Assembly (NCBI GenBank): GCA_016718875.1
Contig: JADKBL010000010.1
Coordinates: forward strand, 32,090-96,089
Source: Bacteroidota bacterium
Lineage (GTDB): Bacteria; Bacteroidota; Bacteroidia; Bacteroidales; VadinHA17
Length of the DNA stretch: 64,000 nt
Reading direction: 5' to 3'
The notes under the pieces were generated by a model. That model searched no databases, was not told where the DNA came from, and was given only the letters and a program-made list of their open reading frames with translations. This document shows positions 26,690 through 36,256 of this stretch, in pieces (the first letter of the stretch is position 1; every line of letters starts with the position of its first letter). A program made the translations under genes and the position numbers.

Positions 26690-29600
26690 TTTTCAGGTAT
26701 TTTTGTTCCGATAAACATTATATCATCAACCTGTTCGAGTTCTCCTTTCCATTCCATTATCTCCTTCTCAAGACGTGCTTTCTGTTCCATTACCGGAAGA
26801 TTATATATTTCCGAAAGTAACTTCTTCACATTATGCGACTTATATTTCTTTACCTCACTGGATCCAAACTGGTCTGCATATCCATCTGATGACATATAAA
26901 GCATATCACCCGGTTGGGCATCTACCTCCTGATTTGTAAAGGTCTTTTTCTCCTCCATGGTGGTCATTCCTATCGGGAATCTGTCGCCTTTATAGGTAAA
27001 TACTTCGCCTTTTCTTACAACATATAGTGGGTTATAAGCTCCTGCAAATTCCACTTTACCTGATTTCTTTTCAATTGCTATAAGTGCCAGATCCATTCCA
27101 TCCATAATAGCCCTTTCATGCCGCTGTAAAAGAGCTTTCATAACTTCAACATTAAGCTGATCAAGAATAGCTGCAGGTCGTGTAAGTCCATATTCCCTTA
27201 CTACCTTGCTCAATGAGTTATGACCTATGATTGACATAAAGGCTCCGGGAACTCCATGTCCGGTACAATCGACTGCTGCTATGAATATCCAGTCACCATT
27301 GTCATGCATCCAGTAAAAGTCACCACTGACAATATCTTTTGGCAGGAATAAAACAAATGTATCCTTGAAAGTTTCTTCCTTTGGAAGCATAGCTCTTTGA
27401 ATCCTCTCGGCATATCTGATACTGGCGGTAATATCCCTGTTTTTCTCCTCAATTATAAGACTCTTCTGGACTACCTCAGCGGTCCTTTCCCTTACTTTCT
27501 CCTCAAGAATCTCTTTCTCCCTGATGAGATTCTTTTCCCTGATCTGAATATATGAAACTATAATTACCAGGATAAGAATTCCTGAGATAAGAAGGAACCA
27601 CCATGTTAAATAGAAAGGCGGTTTGATAATAAAACTGTAGGTTACCGGTTCCTTATTCCATATACCCTGACTATTATTGGCAATAACCATAAAAGTGTAC
27701 TTTCCAGGTGAGAGACCGGAGTAAATAGCCTGGGTTTGATCAGTGACAGGTCTCCATCCGTCATCAGCTCCCTGGAGTTGTACTTTGTATTTTACAACTT
27801 CCGGATTGGTAAGGCATATGCTGTAATAATCGAAAAGGACAGATTTTTCACTGGAGCCGAGCTTCATCCCCGCTTTCATCTCACGTGCTTCATAATTAAC
27901 ACGCATTCCCATTATGTGTGTCAAAGGCTCAAGTGTTTCAATAGATGTTCTTTCAGGATTTAGCCGGGTAGCACCATTGGCTGTACCAAACCATAATGCG
28001 CCATTGGGAGATTTGAAAACTGCATGCTGTTTTGTCTCTATCCCCGGAAAACCATTTCGGTCTGTATAGGAAAATACCTGCTGAGTTTCAGGAATATACC
28101 GGTTGAGCCCTGAATTGGTACCAATATATATACTGCCATCATCACCGGCAGTAAGAAGATTTATGTTATCTGACAACAGTCCGTTTACCTGAGTTACAGT
28201 TGATATAATTGAATCATTCCTGTACCCGAGCAAACCTTCACTGGTGCCGATCCAGAGTGTCCCTTTTTTGTCCATAACTATTGCTTTAGGAATAGTCCCG
28301 TACAATTTGGGAATTCTCTTAAAGCTGTCATTACTTGCGGTATATTTCATTAATCCCGGTTTGTCTCCCATGCTTTCCGCTCCTATCCACATATTGCCTA
28401 TAGGATCACAATAAAGCACTGTAATTGTTTTTATAATAAGACTGTCGAGAAAATTAAACCTTCTGAAATTCTGCTGACCAATTGTACCAACGGCAACACC
28501 ATCAACAGTTCCGATCCAGAGATTATTCTTCCTGTCAATTTCCAGTGACTTTACCTGGCCTCCTGTATATAATGAAGAATTAATCTCAGGCTGGGATTCG
28601 AATCTTGATGTTTTCATGTTATACATCATGACTCCTCCTGCATTGGCTCCAATCCAGAGATTTCCATCTAAATCCTCATGAAAGAACCTTATGTCTTTAT
28701 ATATCAGATTACTCCGTTCATCATAAATTACGGGGGGCTTATCGGAACCGGGCATGAACCTCGATATTCCATCAATAGTACCAAACCATACTGCTCCTGT
28801 TTTATCTTCATAGATCGCATTTACACTGGGATCAGGAAGAAACTCCTCCTTATTGAAAGTAACAAAGGCATCTCCCTTATATATTGTTAATCCGTTATTC
28901 TGATCAGCAATAAGAATATTCCCTTCAATATCCTCCATTATATCATAGATCCTTGTAGGGATAAAGCCGTTCTTCTGGTTGAATATCTGAATCCTGTCAT
29001 TGTCAAATAACGTCACTCCTCCATCAAAGGTACCTACCCACATTCTTCCACGCCTGTCTTCTTCAAAACAAGTAACCCAATTACTTGCCGACCCTTCTCT
29101 GATAAGGTCAATTATCTCCATCTTGCTTTCAGACATGACATATTTATAAACGCCGCCGTTATATGTCCCAAACCAGATATTTCCTTTGCTATCCTCAAGC
29201 AGGCAGGTGGCATTGAAATATGTTGTCATGTGAGGCATCCTGTAGTTATCAAACTTTTCTTCTTCACGGTTATATCGCCTCATACCATAATCAGCCACAC
29301 ATATAAGAGAACTGTCTTTATTGATACTTGCACCAAATATCTGGTCACTCAATCCATCTTTACCTTTGAACTGTTTAACACCGATCTTCTTTATATCATT
29401 AACAGGAAAATCAGACCTCAGGGCTCCGTCACCTGCTGACATAAACCATATTTTATTCCCAACCTGTTTAATTGCAGTAATGTCATTTTTAAGTGTAACA
29501 GAGTCAAATACCACTTTTTCAAAAATAGTTCCGTTATAGCGTGTTACTCCTCCATAGAGATGACCGAACCAGATATCTCCGTTTGAGTCTTCACAGATGG

Positions 29601-29874
29601 ACCTCACTCCGCTTGCTGACAAACTATCGCGGGTGGTGAAATTTTCAAATTTAACACCATCGAATCTGGAAAGTCCGTTTGCAGTTCCCAGCCAGATATA
29701 ATCTTTAGAATCCTGAAGCAGGGTGTAGACCTTCTGTTCGCTTAGCCCTTGCTTGATACCATAATTATCAAAGAAGTAGTCCTGTGCCATTGCCGGAATT
29801 GAGACAATGGTCAAAAACAGGACTAACCAGACAAATTTTTCTGCCTGGCGCCTGGTGTGTTTTATGTCTGACAT
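26686..29874 (-). CDS. Two-component-regulator propeller protein with SpoIIE (PP2C) phosphatase output
   Basis: 1062 residues from ATG 29874; an upstream TTG at 29892 would overlap the caspase gene. Order of parts: signal peptide (near 10-30); a double beta-propeller of repeated 'W.GT..G.....' units (about 35-680, e.g. IWLGTANGLSRFDG); a Y_Y_Y domain (about 690-765); one membrane helix near 770-790; a coiled coil (LIREKEILEEKVRERTAEV); and a SpoIIE-type phosphatase with DIVSGDFYW, VDCTGHGVPGAFMS and MDLALI. A periplasmic sensor thus drives a Ser/Thr phosphatase instead of a histidine kinase. It starts 7 nt after the TPR-caspase stop, so the two are one unit. Confidence 0.9.
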   Translation of the reverse strand: MSDIKHTRRQAEKFVWLVLFLTIVSIPAMAQDYFFDNYGIKQGLSEQKVYTLLQDSKDYIWLGTANGLSRFDGVKFENFTTRDSLSASGVRSICEDSNGDIWFGHLYGGVTRYNGTIFEKVVFDSVTLKNDITAIKQVGNKIWFMSAGDGALRSDFPVNDIKKIGVKQFKGKDGLSDQIFGASINKDSSLICVADYGMRRYNREEEKFDNYRMPHMTTYFNATCLLEDSKGNIWFGTYNGGVYKYVMSESKMEIIDLIREGSASNWVTCFEEDRRGRMWVGTFDGGVTLFDNDRIQIFNQKNGFIPTRIYDIMEDIEGNILIADQNNGLTIYKGDAFVTFNKEEFLPDPSVNAIYEDKTGAVWFGTIDGISRFMPGSDKPPVIYDERSNLIYKDIRFFHEDLDGNLWIGANAGGVMMYNMKTSRFESQPEINSSLYTGGQVKSLEIDRKNNLWIGTVDGVAVGTIGQQNFRRFNFLDSLIIKTITVLYCDPIGNMWIGAESMGDKPGLMKYTASNDSFKRIPKLYGTIPKAIVMDKKGTLWIGTSEGLLGYRNDSIISTVTQVNGLLSDNINLLTAGDDGSIYIGTNSGLNRYIPETQQVFSYTDRNGFPGIETKQHAVFKSPNGALWFGTANGATRLNPERTSIETLEPLTHIMGMRVNYEAREMKAGMKLGSSEKSVLFDYYSICLTNPEVVKYKVQLQGADDGWRPVTDQTQAIYSGLSPGKYTFMVIANNSQGIWNKEPVTYSFIIKPPFYLTWWFLLISGILILVIIVSYIQIREKNLIREKEILEEKVRERTAEVVQKSLIIEEKNRDITASIRYAERIQRAMLPKEETFKDTFVLFLPKDIVSGDFYWMHDNGDWIFIAAVDCTGHGVPGAFMSIIGHNSLSKVVREYGLTRPAAILDQLNVEVMKALLQRHERAIMDGMDLALIAIEKKSGKVEFAGAYNPLYVVRKGEVFTYKGDRFPIGMTTMEEKKTFTNQEVDAQPGDMLYMSSDGYADQFGSSEVKKYKSHNVKKLLSEIYNLPVMEQKARLEKEIMEWKGELEQVDDIMFIGTKIPEN

Positions 29875-29881
29875 ATAATAT

Positions 29882-32221
29882 TTATTTTGCAATAAAGAAG
29901 AATGACCCGTTCATGTCTTCCAATCCCTGAATCTTTCCAAACTTAGGCTTCTGGCCTGTCTCAGTAGCAACTGCTGCTGAAACTGATTTAACAATAGTTT
30001 CAATAGGGATACATGCATTTTTATTATTCAGAAGTGTGTTGGCAAATGTTGATGTGAACTTTGAGTTATCTACAGCAAGTTCATATCCGGCAGATGAAAA
30101 CACCTGTGCTGATTTAAGTCCGGTTACAACAGAATTATTGCAGGCTGGTTCTTCACTGGCTGACCTCATGGCAGTATAAAAACCCGGACCTGATTCGCAA
30201 GCGTCTGAAACAACAAGTGTATGCACTACAACATCACCATAACCCTGAAGTCCTGCTTTCAGCCCGTTAATGTTGAAATAGGTGAACTCATCATCTCTTT
30301 TTGCATCAACCGGGATCCAATAGCCAACGTCATTTATGAATTTACCGTGACCGGCATACCATACCATGAGCGATTTAACCTGGTTCTTTTTAACAAGATC
30401 GCGGAGTTCAATGCTGAAATATTTCTCCATTTCAGCCTTGGTCATGTCTTTTTTATGTATAACGTTATGTATCTGATAATTAGCAAGAGCCCTCTGAATT
30501 GTGCCTACATCCTTAATTGGCCCATCGAGGCTGGCAAAAGTTTCATAGCTGGAGTTCTCTACAAACACAACCCAGGTTTTACCCATAGGATTGTTAGCTG
30601 CAATCTCTGCACCTTCCCTGTTTAGTACAAATTGTGTCTCCTGTTTGTTACCGTAAATATCTTCGGCGATCACAGTGAACTTACTCATATTGGATACATC
30701 GAGTATTGCTGTGAATGCTGGATTCATCTCATCACGTCTGTAACTTGCAGTAACGTCACCTATTGTTATTGATTTGATGGGGCTGTCGTCACTTATCTTA
30801 CCCTGAATTGCTATGTTAGGTGTTGAAGAGTCAAGGTAGACCTGACCGTCCTCAGTTGTATAAGGAGCTACAAGTGCAATAACAGGAGGTGCTATTTCAG
30901 TACGCTTAATAGGATAAATCATTGTTTTTTCATTATCATAGTCATCTTTGACAAGGATAGTGATCTTGTCAATACCTGAGACATCGATATTTGACAGAAA
31001 CTCAAATTCCCCATTTTTACCGGCAGCAGTTGATACAGGACCATTATTAATAGTTACGATCTTCAGCTTACTTTTATCCTTGATTTTTCCTGAAAGAAGA
31101 ATTGCAGCTTTGTCTCCCCTGATTTCAATAGTATCATTTACTGGCAGAGGGCTAACAAGAGCAACCTCCGGAGCAACTTTCTCCCTGTTGAGTTCATAGA
31201 GCCTGGCCTCAGCTTCCTTGAGCATCTTTTTTGCCCTTGGATCATCCTCTGAAAGGACTGTTATTTTTGCATAATCCTCAAGTGCTTTCTCAAAATTCAT
31301 AATCTCCTCATACGATCTGGCTCTCGCAAAATAAGCGTCAGGGTCTGTTGTATTAATAGATATGTATTTAGAGAAGTCGTTAATAGCATTTGTATGCTGA
31401 TTAAACTCCTGGTAATAAGTACCACGGATCATATAGAAACCTGCATTTGACGGATCTATCAGAATAATCTTTGATATATCGTTAATAGCATTAGGATAGT
31501 CGAGGTTCTTTTTGTAAACCTTACTCCTCATAATATAGGCATCAGTATTCTTGTCATCATTCTTGATAACCTCATTGCACTGTGTCAATGCAGAGGCTGT
31601 ATTTGAATTGATAAGCAGATCAGCCAGTGCCAGCCTTGGTTCAGGAAGTTTCTTGTCCTTAAGTATTGATTTCTCAAATTCCTTTTTGGCCAGTTCATCA
31701 TTTGTAAGTTTCCTGTACAAAATCCCTCTGTAGTAGAAGATCATAGGTGTATCATTGATAGCTAAAGCAGTATCTGATACCTTCAGAGCCTGATCATACT
31801 TTTCCAGAGCAAGAAGGGTAATTACCTTGATCGGATATGCACGTTCATTGCGTTTATCCATTGCCGTGGCATGGTTAAGCTGTTTGAGTGCATCCTCATA
31901 TTTGCCTGTTTTATTGTATATATCTCCAAGATGGACCATAGCATCCACATTCTTGGCTTCAAAAACAATTACCTTCTCAAAATCTGCTTTGGCTTCTTCG
32001 AGCTTATTAAGAATCTCATAGGCAGAACCCCGTGCATGGTAATAATCAGCATTTGCCGGCTCAAGACCAATTGCACTTGTAAACTGAGCAACTGCATCTT
32101 CATATTTAAGGCCTTCCATAAATTCATTTCCTGCCTTGAAGTACTTTTTGCCATTTTGACCAAAAGCACTCACAATTAAGAATGCCAGGATGGTTGTAAT
32201 AAAAATAGTCTTCGTCTTCAT
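29882..32221 (-). CDS. TPR-repeat protein with C-terminal caspase-fold (C14) peptidase
   Basis: 779 residues from ATG 32221; a longer TTG start at 32260 is unlikely. A signal peptide (to about residue 20, ending FGQ) precedes roughly eight TPR units (about 25-340, such as ADYYHARGSAYEILNKLEEA), then beta-rich Ig-like segments (about 350-530), then a caspase-like domain. The catalytic dyad is visible as His625 in MVWYAGHG and Cys675 in SDACESG, so it should be an active metacaspase-type protease with Arg/Lys or other P1 choice unknown. Placement after a signal peptide means the periplasm or surface. It is transcribed after ribD (44 nt gap) and before the propeller phosphatase (7 nt). Confidence 0.9.
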   Translation of the reverse strand: MKTKTIFITTILAFLIVSAFGQNGKKYFKAGNEFMEGLKYEDAVAQFTSAIGLEPANADYYHARGSAYEILNKLEEAKADFEKVIVFEAKNVDAMVHLGDIYNKTGKYEDALKQLNHATAMDKRNERAYPIKVITLLALEKYDQALKVSDTALAINDTPMIFYYRGILYRKLTNDELAKKEFEKSILKDKKLPEPRLALADLLINSNTASALTQCNEVIKNDDKNTDAYIMRSKVYKKNLDYPNAINDISKIILIDPSNAGFYMIRGTYYQEFNQHTNAINDFSKYISINTTDPDAYFARARSYEEIMNFEKALEDYAKITVLSEDDPRAKKMLKEAEARLYELNREKVAPEVALVSPLPVNDTIEIRGDKAAILLSGKIKDKSKLKIVTINNGPVSTAAGKNGEFEFLSNIDVSGIDKITILVKDDYDNEKTMIYPIKRTEIAPPVIALVAPYTTEDGQVYLDSSTPNIAIQGKISDDSPIKSITIGDVTASYRRDEMNPAFTAILDVSNMSKFTVIAEDIYGNKQETQFVLNREGAEIAANNPMGKTWVVFVENSSYETFASLDGPIKDVGTIQRALANYQIHNVIHKKDMTKAEMEKYFSIELRDLVKKNQVKSLMVWYAGHGKFINDVGYWIPVDAKRDDEFTYFNINGLKAGLQGYGDVVVHTLVVSDACESGPGFYTAMRSASEEPACNNSVVTGLKSAQVFSSAGYELAVDNSKFTSTFANTLLNNKNACIPIETIVKSVSAAVATETGQKPKFGKIQGLEDMNGSFFFIAK

Positions 32222-32265
32222 ATCCTTAATGTTTAATTTTATCCCCAAATTAACTTTCAAAAATA

Positions 32266-33360
32266 CTAATTTAAATTCACATTATCAACCTCTTTCAGAA
32301 TATGGTACGGCTTTCTGAGGTATATATCCAGATCACTTTTCCCATACCTGATTTTTTCAACTATTTTCAGTCCCTTCAGATCCGGTGCCATTACTCCTGC
32401 ACCAAAAAAAGATCGTCCGGTAAATATTCTTGCTTCATCCCAGAGGCCTTCATCAATAAAATGATTAAGCACCTCAGCTCCACCTTCAATAAAGAGTGAT
32501 TGAATCCCCCTGTTAAAAAGATAATCTGCAATCTGTTCTGCAGAAGAGCTGGTATTATCCAGTAATATTTTCACCCCCTCAGGTAAATCACAATTATCAT
32601 TGCAAGTTAATACAACAAATGTACCATCCGGTCTTGAAAATGCTGAATTTTGACCAACAGCACCTGAGCGACTGAGAACAACCTTCAAAGGTTGATTACC
32701 AGTCCATTCTCTTACATTAAGCTGTGGGTTATCAGCTCTGACAGTCCCTGCCCCTGCAAGAATAGCCTGCTCACAGGAACGCCATCTGTGGACAAGGACC
32801 TTTTCGGGATTTCCGGTTATCCATACCGGCTTGCTGCCAGTCCCCGGCTGCCTTAACCTATCAATAAAGCCATCGGCGCTCTGGGCCCATTTGAGGATAA
32901 TGTATGGTCGCTTATTTTCAACAGACGAAAAGAACCTCCTGTTCAGATATCTGCATTCTGCATCGAGGATTCCTTCTCGTACTATACATCCGGCTTTGCG
33001 AAGCATTTCCAACCCTTTACCTGCTACTTTGTCGCTTGTATCGCCAGTTCCCACAACAACCTCAGGAATACCATAACTGATTATCAATTCGGAACATGGA
33101 GGGGTTTTACCGTAATGAGAACATGGCTCAAGGCTTACATAAAGTGTAGATGATCTTAATAAAGATTTATCAGTAACTGAATTTATGGCATTTACCTCCG
33201 CATGAGGTCCCCCGGCTCTGATATGATATCCCTCTCCGATTATCCTCCCTTCATAAACAATTACTGCACCCACCATAGGATTCGGATAGGTCAGTCCCTC
33301 TGCTTTGGACGCAAGTTCAATACACCTGCGCATGTATTTTATATCATTACCCTCAACCAT
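32266..33360 (-). CDS. ribD: Bifunctional riboflavin biosynthesis protein RibD
   Basis: 364 residues from ATG 33360; a longer frame exists upstream but would overlap prmC's promoter region and adds nothing conserved. The N-terminal deaminase domain has the zinc ligands of HAE (53-55) and Cys80/Cys89 in SLEPCSHYGKTPPCSEL. The C-terminal reductase domain begins around residue 150 (RPYIILKWAQSADGFID) and includes the NADPH-binding LFIEGGAEVLNHF. It performs two consecutive steps from GTP toward riboflavin. It is divergent from prmC, 32 nt away. Confidence 0.94.
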   Translation of the reverse strand: MVEGNDIKYMRRCIELASKAEGLTYPNPMVGAVIVYEGRIIGEGYHIRAGGPHAEVNAINSVTDKSLLRSSTLYVSLEPCSHYGKTPPCSELIISYGIPEVVVGTGDTSDKVAGKGLEMLRKAGCIVREGILDAECRYLNRRFFSSVENKRPYIILKWAQSADGFIDRLRQPGTGSKPVWITGNPEKVLVHRWRSCEQAILAGAGTVRADNPQLNVREWTGNQPLKVVLSRSGAVGQNSAFSRPDGTFVVLTCNDNCDLPEGVKILLDNTSSSAEQIADYLFNRGIQSLFIEGGAEVLNHFIDEGLWDEARIFTGRSFFGAGVMAPDLKGLKIVEKIRYGKSDLDIYLRKPYHILKEVDNVNLN

Positions 33361-33392
33361 CTGCCTTAAATTACTAATTTTGAATAACTGAT

Positions 33393-34253
33393 ATGAAGAT
33401 ACAAACAATAAGAGACATCAGATCTTTCATGATACTGGAACTCCGGGGTCTATATCCTGAAGAGGAAATCAATGCTCTCTCCCGCATTATAATCAAGACA
33501 CTTCCCGGGGCAAAAGAGTTGCATCAGATCTTTGATCCCGGACTGGCTGTAAGCGCTGAAGATGTTGTACGTATTATTAATATTACCAGTCAATTAAAAG
33601 AAGGAAGACCAATACAGTATATAATTGGCAGCACAGCTTTCCTCAACTGTACTTTAAGGGTAAATGAAAATACTCTGATCCCCCGGCAGGAAACTGAGGA
33701 ACTGGTTGACATAATAATCAGGGAAAATAAGAATTTCAGAGGCAGAATTGTTGATCTTGGGACAGGATCCGGATGCATCGCAATTGCTCTTGCCGGAAAC
33801 ATCCCCGGAGCTTCTGTAACCGCTACTGATCTTTCATCCGGGGCTCTTTCAGTTGCAAGAGAAAATGCCGGGTTGAATAATGTAAGTATTGATTTCATAA
33901 CAGATGATATTCTAAACCCTGTTGAAATATTAAAAATTGAAGCAGCCATAATAGTGAGTAATCCCCCTTATGTAAGGGATTCTGAAAAACAATTCATGCA
34001 CAGAAATGTACTGGCATACGAACCTCCTGAAGCACTTTTTGTAACTGACTCCGAGCCACTTATCTTCTACAAGTCAATCCTTCTTATCGCTGAAAGGATT
34101 CTGATACCCGGCGGCAAAATATATTTTGAGATTAATGAAGCACTGGGAAACGAAATGCTGGAACTGCTGGCAGAATTCAGATACAGGGAGAAGAGCCTGA
34201 TTAATGACCTGAACGGAAAAGCCAGGATAATAAAAGGAGTGAAAAATGGCTGA
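33393..34253 (+). CDS. prmC: Peptide chain release factor N5-glutamine methyltransferase
   Basis: 286 residues. The SAM-binding site DLGTGSG (121-127) and the catalytic NPPY (190-193) are diagnostic for PrmC/HemK, which methylates the GGQ glutamine of release factors; prfB lies 7 kb away. An N-terminal helical domain covers about residues 1-95. The stop overlaps the recX start by 8 nt. Confidence 0.94.
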   Translation: MKIQTIRDIRSFMILELRGLYPEEEINALSRIIIKTLPGAKELHQIFDPGLAVSAEDVVRIINITSQLKEGRPIQYIIGSTAFLNCTLRVNENTLIPRQETEELVDIIIRENKNFRGRIVDLGTGSGCIAIALAGNIPGASVTATDLSSGALSVARENAGLNNVSIDFITDDILNPVEILKIEAAIIVSNPPYVRDSEKQFMHRNVLAYEPPEALFVTDSEPLIFYKSILLIAERILIPGGKIYFEINEALGNEMLELLAEFRYREKSLINDLNGKARIIKGVKNG

Positions 34254-34713
34254 AAGCACACTTTACAAAACAGCTCTCAATAAAGCTATGAGCCAGTGTT
34301 CCCAACGTGAATACTGTTCAAGTGAAATTGTAACCAAACTTGAATCATGGGGAATAACCGGGAATGATTCCAATAAGATTATTGACCTGCTGATCAGAGA
34401 GAATTTTATTAATGAAGAGCGTTATGCCTGTGCTTTTGCAAGGGATAAATTCAGATATAACAAATGGGGCAAAATAAAAATAGCAGCACACTTCAGGGCT
34501 AAAAAAATCCCGGCGGAAGCAGCAAGAACAGGTCTTGAGTCTATTGATAATGAATTATATCTAAATACATTAAAAGCACTAATAGAATCTCACAGACGGT
34601 CCATAAAAGCTAAAAACCAATATGACCTGAAAGCTAAACTGCTCCGGTTCGGATTATCAAAAGGCTTTGAAAGCAGCTTGCTTTATGAGATACTAAATGC
34701 AGATGAAGATTAA
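34246..34713 (+). CDS. recX: Regulatory protein RecX
   Basis: 155 residues of three-helix repeats typical of RecX, which modulates RecA filaments in the cytoplasm. Seen are ALNKAMSQCSQREYCSSEIV, LIRENFINEERYACAFARDK and RYNKWGKIKIAAHFRAKKI, matching the repeat consensus (L....fide.rya..f...r...). It overlaps prmC by 8 nt. Confidence 0.9.
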   Translation: MAESTLYKTALNKAMSQCSQREYCSSEIVTKLESWGITGNDSNKIIDLLIRENFINEERYACAFARDKFRYNKWGKIKIAAHFRAKKIPAEAARTGLESIDNELYLNTLKALIESHRRSIKAKNQYDLKAKLLRFGLSKGFESSLLYEILNADED

Positions 34714-34720
34714 AAAATTA

Positions 34721-34776
34721 ACCGCAAAGGTCGCAAAGTCACATTAGCTATCAGGATTACGCAATGGACGCAAAGA
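34721..34776. repeat. Short ACCGCAAAG-type repeat
   Basis: ACCGCAAAGGTCGCAAAGTC and, 20 nt on, GCAATGGACGCAAAGAG. It resembles the longer intergenic repeat at 55831-55934 and the trace at 11485. It overlaps the last codons of the DUF2752 gene. Confidence 0.4.
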
Positions 34777-35224
34777 GACCTCTAAAGATACTTGCTATAA
34801 AAGGCCAGAAAGATATCAGAAAGATTATTCCTGAAGCAATTGAATCATAAATTACCAGCTGTTTGCGGTTTTCCGGACGCTTTAACGACAATCTGAGAAA
34901 ATCAAGTCTGAAAAATAACTGTGAAATAAAGAAGAGGAATACCCTCATCCCATATTGATTCCACTCATAAGCCTCTGCTATTCTGCCTCTTATAATCAAT
35001 GAGAAACTATGTGATAATCCGCATGAGAAACATGGCTCGCCGGTCAGACGTTCATGAATGCATACAACTGGATAGTTATCTTTCTCCGGAGAAAAAATGC
35101 CGGAGTAAACCAGTATCAATACTATTACTCCGGCAAATACAATATTAATTATATGATAGGGCTCTTCAGATAACTTAGGGGACATTTTCTGCCCGGCTTT
35201 ACTTTTTCTGCTGTAAAGTATCAT
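34757..35224 (-). CDS. DUF2752 membrane protein
   Basis: 155 residues with three or four membrane helices. The DUF2752 core is clear: an N-terminal helix, then HERLTGEPCFSCGLSHSFSL with two cysteines in a CxxC arrangement, followed by further helices. Start 35224 has AGGAGA just upstream; ATG 35185 would avoid the 26-nt overlap with the next gene and is also possible. Function unknown; the family is often next to DUF4190/CD225-like proteins, as here. Confidence 0.8.
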   Translation of the reverse strand: MILYSRKSKAGQKMSPKLSEEPYHIINIVFAGVIVLILVYSGIFSPEKDNYPVVCIHERLTGEPCFSCGLSHSFSLIIRGRIAEAYEWNQYGMRVFLFFISQLFFRLDFLRLSLKRPENRKQLVIYDSIASGIIFLISFWPFIASIFRGLFASIA

Positions 35225-35690
35225 TCTCCTGGGTATTTACTCCCTCCAGCTCTTCAAGCTTCTGCTCTTTTTCCTTATTTTGGGTATTAGTATTAATTTC
35301 AACTTTTTCACCATTGCTCTCTATCTTGATTGAAATGTTGGCATCCTCAAGATCTTTAACTACATCATCCTGAACATCCTTTACAATATTCTGAATCTCA
35401 TCAGGCCATTTGTCGGCATGCTGGGCAATTTTTGTAGCCACAAACACCTGTGAAACCGAAATCAGGGATGCGATAACACCAATTATCAGACTTGCGATCA
35501 AAAGCCCTTTGGGAGCATTGCTCCTCGATGCCTGCGACAAACCAACAGAGGCAAGAATAATTGCTATTATTCCCGGAATCACGGCAATAAGCCCTACACA
35601 GGGAATTACTGCAAGAACAAATGTCACTATTGCTGTTATCAGCGCGGCAATTCCAAGATTTTGTCCGGAGTTGTTTTTTATGTCTTCCAT
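35199..35690 (-). CDS. DUF4190-type small membrane protein
   Basis: 163 residues. Two hydrophobic segments (about 12-45 and 62-85: IAALITAIVTFVLAVIPCVG and GLLIASLIIGVIASLIS) flank a Gly/Ala loop containing GLSQASRSNAPKG, matching DUF4190. The C-terminal 70 residues are charged and probably periplasmic or cytoplasmic coil. It overlaps the DUF2752 gene, so the two are likely translated together. Role unknown. Confidence 0.75.
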   Translation of the reverse strand: MEDIKNNSGQNLGIAALITAIVTFVLAVIPCVGLIAVIPGIIAIILASVGLSQASRSNAPKGLLIASLIIGVIASLISVSQVFVATKIAQHADKWPDEIQNIVKDVQDDVVKDLEDANISIKIESNGEKVEINTNTQNKEKEQKLEELEGVNTQENDTLQQKK

Positions 35691-35710
35691 GATATTTAAG
35701 GTATTTATTT

Positions 35711-36256
35711 TTATTCTTTTCCTGTAAGGATTTTAACCATATCCTGTTCCAAAGACGTCACAGGATTCTCAATGATGCGTCCGGCTTCAATATTATTTTT
35801 ATAAAATATGAAAGTAGGCACTCTCTGAATGTCAAGCTTTTCATATTCCCCCACTGGTGAGAGCTTGGCATCGTCAACTCCGATAAATGTCAAAGATTGT
35901 TCCGGAAATTGCCAGGCATCAATAATTTTCATGAACCTTGGGACCTGTTTCCTGCTATCGGGGCACCATGTTCCGAGAATTACTCTGATTGTAAGACCTT
36001 CCTGAGGTATTGTCTTTACCTTTTCAAGTACCTGCGCATCAATGATATACTCATCATATCCTTTGGTAAACCATTCAGAATGAGGGGCCCTGGTTATCTG
36101 CCCGCGAACAAAATACCCCAGCACCCATGTCGATTGATCTGAGAAGTCTGTTTTCTTTACAGAGGCTTCTGCCTTTACATCCTGGGCAGAAACATCCTTA
36201 TGGCCTGATATACAGCCCAATGCCAGGATTACCACAAAAGAGAGAATTTTATTCAT
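35711..36256 (-). CDS. Secreted thioredoxin-fold protein
   Basis: 181 residues with a signal peptide (about 1-24). A thioredoxin-like fold follows, with LGTWCPDSRKQVPRFMKI holding a single active-site cysteine (WCPDS, not CxxC) and the cis-proline loop QRVPTFIFYKN. With only one redox Cys it may be a peroxiredoxin-like or substrate-binding relative and not a standard disulfide reductase. Its ATG (36256) overlaps the end of the mutase gene by 8 nt. Confidence 0.8.
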   Translation of the reverse strand: MNKILSFVVILALGCISGHKDVSAQDVKAEASVKKTDFSDQSTWVLGYFVRGQITRAPHSEWFTKGYDEYIIDAQVLEKVKTIPQEGLTIRVILGTWCPDSRKQVPRFMKIIDAWQFPEQSLTFIGVDDAKLSPVGEYEKLDIQRVPTFIFYKNNIEAGRIIENPVTSLEQDMVKILTGKE

